Origin: CAKSQF01 sp964568425
Lineage (GTDB): Bacteria; Bacillota; Clostridia; Oscillospirales; CAG-272
NCBI GenBank assembly: GCA_964568425.1
Contig: CAZMPO010000025.1
Span: 1 to 19,216 of the forward strand
DNA: 19,216 bases
Reading direction: 5' to 3'
How positions within the stretch are numbered: the first letter of the stretch is position 1; each line of letters begins with the position of its first letter. Shown here in pieces: positions 15,124 to 19,216 of this stretch. Made by a program: the position numbers and the translations under genes. Under the pieces are notes generated by a model, which saw nothing but the letters and a program-made list of their open reading frames with translations, searched no databases and was not told where the DNA came from.

Positions 15124-15879
15124 ATGAAATTAACAAAAACACTGATTTCCGCACTTCTCGCGGCAGTAATGGCGGCAAGTATGATCGCATGCACAAGCGA
15201 CGATCCGTCGACGACGACCGATCCTGTCTCGACCACGGCAAAGCCCGCTGTCACGACCACGCAGAACAACAGTACCACAACCAACGCGTCAACGACCACA
15301 TCACCGGTAACTACCGAAACGCCCGCAACAGTACCCGAATATCCGAAGGTAGTTCCCGATAGTGAAGTTTGGGGCGGTGATTGGCTTGAGGTCAGCGAGG
15401 GACGCTATATGTGTGATTTTGCAGATCCCGATTTCGCAATTCTTCCCGTTGGTCAGTTCGAAGAGGGCAAAACCACCTACACCATCTCGGTAAGCTATGT
15501 TTGGGATACAATGAGAGGTTGCGGTGTTATGTTCGCGGCAAAGGACGTTGACGGTGACGGCAAGATCACTGACGATTCAAGCCCTGATATTTACCACCTG
15601 GTCCTTGCTAATGGTAGCGTTGCCTATGCACTCAGAAACGATTCCGGTTGGGGCAATGTATGGGATGTCCGCGATCACAGCAATATCGGCATCGAAAAAG
15701 ATGATACCGTAAAGCTCACTGTCGTTATCCATACCGATACAGGCATCGTCGAGGCTTCTCTGAACGATCAGTATGTCGGCGAATGGACTGTTAATATGAC
15801 AGGCTACGGCAACTGGATCGGCATCTGCACCAAGAATGTTCTTGCTGAGTACTGGGATATCGAATACAAAGCTGAATAA
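15124..15879 (+). CDS. putative surface lipoprotein with Thr-rich linker and beta-sandwich-like domain
   Basis: This 251-residue protein has a lipoprotein signal: MKLTK, a hydrophobic core (7-20) and lipobox MIAC with Cys23. Residues 24-70 form a threonine-rich, low-complexity linker that holds the domain away from the membrane. Residues 75-251 read as a beta-rich module like laminin G or concanavalin A-type carbohydrate-associated domains (NGSVAYALRND, DTVKLTVVIHTDTGIVEASLN, GNWIGICTKN), an inference from pattern only. Residues 141-152 (DVDGDGKITDDS) form a DxDxDG calcium-binding loop, but position 12 is Ser, not Asp or Glu. AAAGGAG precedes the start at 8 nt. Codon choice appears to favour GTT, GGT and GCT more than in neighbours. 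No enzyme activity is evident; a binding role at the cell surface is a guess. Confidence 0.85.
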   Translation: MKLTKTLISALLAAVMAASMIACTSDDPSTTTDPVSTTAKPAVTTTQNNSTTTNASTTTSPVTTETPATVPEYPKVVPDSEVWGGDWLEVSEGRYMCDFADPDFAILPVGQFEEGKTTYTISVSYVWDTMRGCGVMFAAKDVDGDGKITDDSSPDIYHLVLANGSVAYALRNDSGWGNVWDVRDHSNIGIEKDDTVKLTVVIHTDTGIVEASLNDQYVGEWTVNMTGYGNWIGICTKNVLAEYWDIEYKAE

Positions 15880-15892
15880 TCACTTTTTACAT

Positions 15893-15930
15893 AAAAACGA
15901 GCCTTTCGGTTTTCCGAAAGGCTCGTTTTT
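15893..15930. terminator. bidirectional intrinsic terminator
   Basis: A perfect 17-bp stem (15893-15909 with 15914-15930) closes on a TTTT loop, with A5 on one side and T5 on the other. It terminates the lipoprotein transcript on plus and the birA-small protein transcript on minus. Confidence 0.95.
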
Positions 15931-15932
15931 AG

Positions 15933-16130
15933 CTATATCTGCTTATGGACGCTCTTGTATTCGTCGTAATATCTGAAATACGGACAATCCGCGCCGCTGA
16001 TGTATCCCGCAAGCTCGTCCTCGTCAAGCGAGACCGAGCAAACATTTTCGCCAAGCTCGTCATCGTAGTCATAAAATTCGCATATATCGCAGGACGGCTT
16101 TATCTTTTTCGGGGTGATCTTTTTCTCCAT
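15933..16130 (-). CDS. small four-cysteine protein, DUF6472-like
   Basis: This is a 65-residue acidic protein with a lysine-rich start (MEKKITPKKIK) and a CDICEFYDYDDE...C...DCPYFRYYDEY pattern. Its four cysteines (CxxC, then two single) could bind zinc. It resembles small Clostridia proteins labelled DUF6472 (recalled), of unknown function. The start at ATG 16130 is chosen because AGGAGG lies 8 nt upstream; a longer in-frame start at 16154 lies upstream of that site and inside the birA coding end. The RBS directly abuts the birA stop (16144), so it is coupled to birA. It ends just before the shared terminator. Confidence 0.75.
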   Translation of the reverse strand: MEKKITPKKIKPSCDICEFYDYDDELGENVCSVSLDEDELAGYISGADCPYFRYYDEYKSVHKQI

Positions 16131-16143
16131 TGTCTTTTCCTCC

Positions 16144-16917
16144 TCACTCGTCAAGCCGCAGACTTATCTCGCCGCTCGAAATTTTGGTGATCCTGCCGCC
16201 ATCTCCCTCGATCAGCAGTGCGCTGTCATCGCAGATCGACACGACCTTGCCATAGATCGTCTCGCGACCCTCTCCGAAACAGCGTACTCTCTTTCCGAGC
16301 ACAGCCGATCGTGCGCGATAGCTCTCGATCATCGTCCCGTCGTCGATGCTTTCGAAGATCTCAAGCAGTCTGTCGCATACTCGCGCGCAAAGGGCTGATC
16401 TCGATACCGCCGCGCCGAGCGATCCCGCAATGTCGGCGATCTCACTCGGGAAGACCGATGTTTGACAGTTTATTCCTATCCCGACGATTATCGCGACGGG
16501 ACGTCGACATCCGGGTGGGATCATCCCTTCCGCAAGTATGCCGCAGACCTTCTTGCCGCCAATTAAAATGTCGTTGACCCATTTGATCCTCGGGTCAAGC
16601 GTCGGAGCAAGCTCAACTATCGCATCGCAAACGGCAACTGCGGCGGCGGACGTGATCATGGTGACGGGTGAGATCGTCTCGCGGGGCTCGAGTATTACAC
16701 TCATGTAAATGCCCGTGTCCTGCGGCGAGTAAAACTCTCTGCCCAGCCTGCCGCGACCGTTTGTTTGACAATTTGCCGCAACCAATGTCCCGTGTCCGCC
16801 CTCGCCCGAGAAAAAAATTTCCCGTGCACTTGAATTTGTCGACTCGACCGTGTCGTATAGAAAATTGTTGCCGCGACTTTTTCGATACAAGTCAGGCGCG
16901 AATTTTTCATTATGCAT
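16144..16917 (-). CDS. birA: biotin-[acetyl-CoA-carboxylase] ligase, catalytic domain only
   Basis: The enzyme makes biotinyl-AMP and attaches biotin to a lysine of carboxylase carrier proteins. The 257-residue protein has STNSSA (26-31), the biotinyl-AMP loop QTNGRGRLGREF (51-62), KWVNDI (112-117) with the lysine pair at 122-123 in GGKKVCGILAEG, GIGINCQT and a C-terminal small domain (about 215-257). There is no N-terminal winged helix, so it cannot repress transcription as E. coli BirA does. ATG 16917 is chosen: AGAGGG lies 9 nt upstream, while the in-frame TTG 16926 would overlap that site. Confidence 0.93.
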   Translation of the reverse strand: MHNEKFAPDLYRKSRGNNFLYDTVESTNSSAREIFFSGEGGHGTLVAANCQTNGRGRLGREFYSPQDTGIYMSVILEPRETISPVTMITSAAAVAVCDAIVELAPTLDPRIKWVNDILIGGKKVCGILAEGMIPPGCRRPVAIIVGIGINCQTSVFPSEIADIAGSLGAAVSRSALCARVCDRLLEIFESIDDGTMIESYRARSAVLGKRVRCFGEGRETIYGKVVSICDDSALLIEGDGGRITKISSGEISLRLDE

Positions 16918-16943
16918 CCTGTCCAACCCTCTTTTCGAGTACT

Positions 16944-16971
16944 ATTATACCACATAAAAAATTTTTTTCAA
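16944..16971 (-). promoter_or_regulatory. birA promoter
   Basis: On the minus strand, TTGAAA (16971-16966) and TATAAT (16949-16944) are 16 bp apart, with TGG before the -10. It is divergent from the LysR promoter, and the two -35 boxes are under 20 bp apart, so a regulator bound here could affect both. Confidence 0.75.
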
Positions 16972-16989
16972 GTAAAATGCCGAATTTTC

Positions 16990-17018
16990 TTGAAATTTCT
17001 CCTTAGGTGTAGTATAAT
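16990..17018 (+). promoter_or_regulatory. promoter of the LysR-type regulator gene
   Basis: TTGAAA (16990-16995) and TATAAT (17013-17018) are 17 bp apart. The leader to ATG 17043 is about 20 nt, just enough for the GAGGTGAG ribosome binding site. Confidence 0.8.
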
Positions 17019-17042
17019 AAAGGAAAGCTTATTTGAGGTGAG

Positions 17043-17969
17043 ATGTTGAATATACTTCATTTGAAATACGCCGTCGAGGTCGAGAAGACCAGATCCATAA
17101 GCAAAGCGGCGGAAAATCTTTTCATGGGACAGCCGAATCTCTCAAGGGCGATACGCGACCTCGAGAGCTCCCTCGGCATAACTATCTTCAAACGAACATC
17201 AAAGGGTATCACGCTGACTCCGCAGGGAGAGGAATTTTTGGCGCGTGCAAAAAACATTCTCGCGCAGATAGACGAGGTCGAAGAGCTCTACAAGAGTGGG
17301 CAGGGCGGCACTCAAAAATTCTCGATATCCGTGCCGAGGGCGAGCTATATCTGCTCTGCGTTTGCCGAATTTGCGGTATTGCTCGATTCAAAACGCCCGG
17401 CGGAGATATATTATAAGGAAACAAATTCGATACGCGCGATCGATAATCTGTTGCAGTCCGACTATAAACTCGGAATTATCAGATTTCAAACCGTCTTCGA
17501 GCCGTATTTCAGGGCACTTTTTCACGAAAAGGGGATCATCGGAAAAACGATCGCCGAGTATTCCTGCCTTGCACTTATGAGCAAGAACGACCCGCTTGCA
17601 AGTCGTGACGAATTGTCGCTTGTCGATCTGACCGATCATACCGAGATAGCAAACCCCGACCACTATGTTCCATCGCTTCCGTTTGCCGATGCGATCAAGG
17701 CGGAAAAGTCGGATTTTACAGATAAGCATATATATGTCTATGAGCGCGCGTCGCAGTTTGAACTGCTTGAGAACATTGAAAATTCGTTTATGTGGGTGTC
17801 GGCGATTCCGAAAAGCACTCTCGATAAGTACAACCTTGCACAGTTGAAATGCACCGATAACGAAAAACGCTATAAGGACGTGCTCATCTATCGCAAGGGC
17901 TATCATCTGACCGAGCTTGATCAAAAGTTCCTCGCAATGGTCGATAAATACAAGGATAAGCTTCGATAA
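17043..17969 (+). CDS. LysR-family transcriptional regulator
   Basis: This is a 308-residue LysR-type protein. Residues 3-62 are the winged helix (LHLKYAVEVEKTRSISKAAENL, then MGQPNLSRAIRDLESSLG and FKRTSKGITLTPQGEEF), followed by a linker helix (ARAKNILAQIDEVEELYK) and a periplasmic-binding-protein-like effector domain from about residue 95. The effector is unknown. It is divergent from birA with overlapping control DNA; LysR regulators often control the divergent neighbour, so birA is a candidate target, but no binding site was shown. GAGGTGAG precedes ATG 17043 closely; TTG 17046 would have a more usual spacing and also gives a family-like start, so the exact start is uncertain by one codon. 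Confidence 0.93.
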   Translation: MLNILHLKYAVEVEKTRSISKAAENLFMGQPNLSRAIRDLESSLGITIFKRTSKGITLTPQGEEFLARAKNILAQIDEVEELYKSGQGGTQKFSISVPRASYICSAFAEFAVLLDSKRPAEIYYKETNSIRAIDNLLQSDYKLGIIRFQTVFEPYFRALFHEKGIIGKTIAEYSCLALMSKNDPLASRDELSLVDLTDHTEIANPDHYVPSLPFADAIKAEKSDFTDKHIYVYERASQFELLENIENSFMWVSAIPKSTLDKYNLAQLKCTDNEKRYKDVLIYRKGYHLTELDQKFLAMVDKYKDKLR

Positions 17970-18064
17970 ACTGTGCACTGTGAGCATAAAACATTGCATA
18001 AATTGCAAAAACATGTCGACTTTTGCCAAAAGTTCAAAAAAACAAAAAAACTTTCAAAAACCCC
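17970..18064. other. lysR-rrn gap with two inverted repeats and AT-rich tract
   Basis: TTGCA-N5-TGCAA (17994-18008) and a perfect ACTTTTG-C-CAAAAGT (18019-18033) are followed by an A-rich tract (18034-18060) just upstream of the rRNA -35, where an UP element would be. No intrinsic terminator for lysR is visible, since neither repeat is followed by T residues. Confidence 0.55.
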
Positions 18065-18093
18065 TTGACAAAAGGGGAAAGATGTGATATAAT
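18065..18093 (+). promoter_or_regulatory. rRNA operon promoter
   Basis: TTGACA (18065-18070) and TATAAT (18088-18093) are both consensus, 17 bp apart, with TGA before the -10 (extended). The -35 sits within a CCCCTT-N5-AAGGGG inverted repeat (18061-18077). The A-rich stretch upstream could act as an UP element. Only this one promoter was seen. Confidence 0.93.
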
Positions 18094-18099
18094 AACCAA

Positions 18100-18312
18100 G
18101 CTGTCCCGAAGCGGGGGAGCGAGATCGGTCCTTGAAAATTGAACAACAAGAGAAGTACAAAGCTAATAAGTGAAAAGAACGAATTAGTGAAAACTACAAA
18201 CTCGAAAATTCCTTTATAGAAAGAGAAGGAAAACTCTTAACAAAAAAACCGCGAATCAAAGGACTCTGAATAGAGGTAATGACGCATTGGAGACAATGCG
18301 AGGTTATACAAA
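18100..18312 (+). other. 16S rRNA leader with boxA-like antitermination element
   Basis: The leader is about 210 nt. It holds a small CCCG-AAG-CGGG hairpin near the start (18105-18115), a boxA-like TCCTTGAAAATTGAAC (18129-18144) of the kind that recruits NusB/NusE antitermination factors in Gram-positive rRNA operons, a 17-nt-period direct repeat AATAAGTGAAAA/AATTAGTGAAAA (18165-18176, 18182-18193), and a perfect 7-bp CGCATTG/CAATGCG hairpin with a GAGA loop (18283-18300). There is no open reading frame of note. Confidence 0.7.

Positions 18313-19216
<904 letters not shown>

Overview
The window looks like chromosomal DNA from an uncultured gut-type member of the Clostridia, probably order Oscillospirales. 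The 16S rRNA fragment at the right end resembles that group. The gene order yicC-remA-gmk-rpoZ-(...)-priA-def-fmt-rsmB is the conserved Firmicutes block, Shine-Dalgarno sites are strong, and a bile salt hydrolase is present. All assignments come from reading the sequence and recalled families; no database search was run.

Layout. (1) 48-1666, minus strand: a PHP-type CpsB/YwqE-like phosphatase overlapping a VanZ-family membrane protein, then a small membrane protein. (2) 1860-3134, plus: a stand-alone enolase, convergent with aspartate-semialdehyde dehydrogenase (asd, 3227-4315, minus); a long hairpin separates their 3' ends. (3) 4316-4600: a divergent control region with a minus promoter for asd and a plus promoter for the housekeeping block. 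(4) 4601-12155, plus: yicC, remA, gmk, rpoZ, priA, def, fmt, rsmB. These cover RNA decay, matrix-gene regulation, GMP phosphorylation, RNA polymerase omega, replication restart, initiator formyl-Met cycling and 16S methylation. coaBC, usually between rpoZ and priA, is absent. (5) 12237-15009, plus: an accessory run of a 63-residue Gly/Ser-rich peptide, a two-domain acyltransferase-like protein, a bile salt hydrolase and a YfbR-type 5'-deoxynucleotidase. (6) 15027-15930: a self-contained lipoprotein unit with a consensus promoter and a perfect bidirectional terminator. (7) 15933-16917, minus: birA without a DNA-binding domain and a small four-cysteine protein, divergent from a LysR-type regulator (17043-17969, plus). 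(8) 17970-19216: a consensus rRNA promoter with AT-rich upstream DNA, a leader of about 210 nt with a boxA-like element, and the first ~900 nt of 16S rRNA, which runs off the window.

The most interesting stretch is 12156-15009. Unrelated genes have joined the end of the housekeeping block: a tiny peptide with a near-perfect ribosome binding site immediately precedes an acyltransferase-like gene and a bile salt hydrolase. Whether peptide, acyltransferase and hydrolase work together is an open hypothesis.
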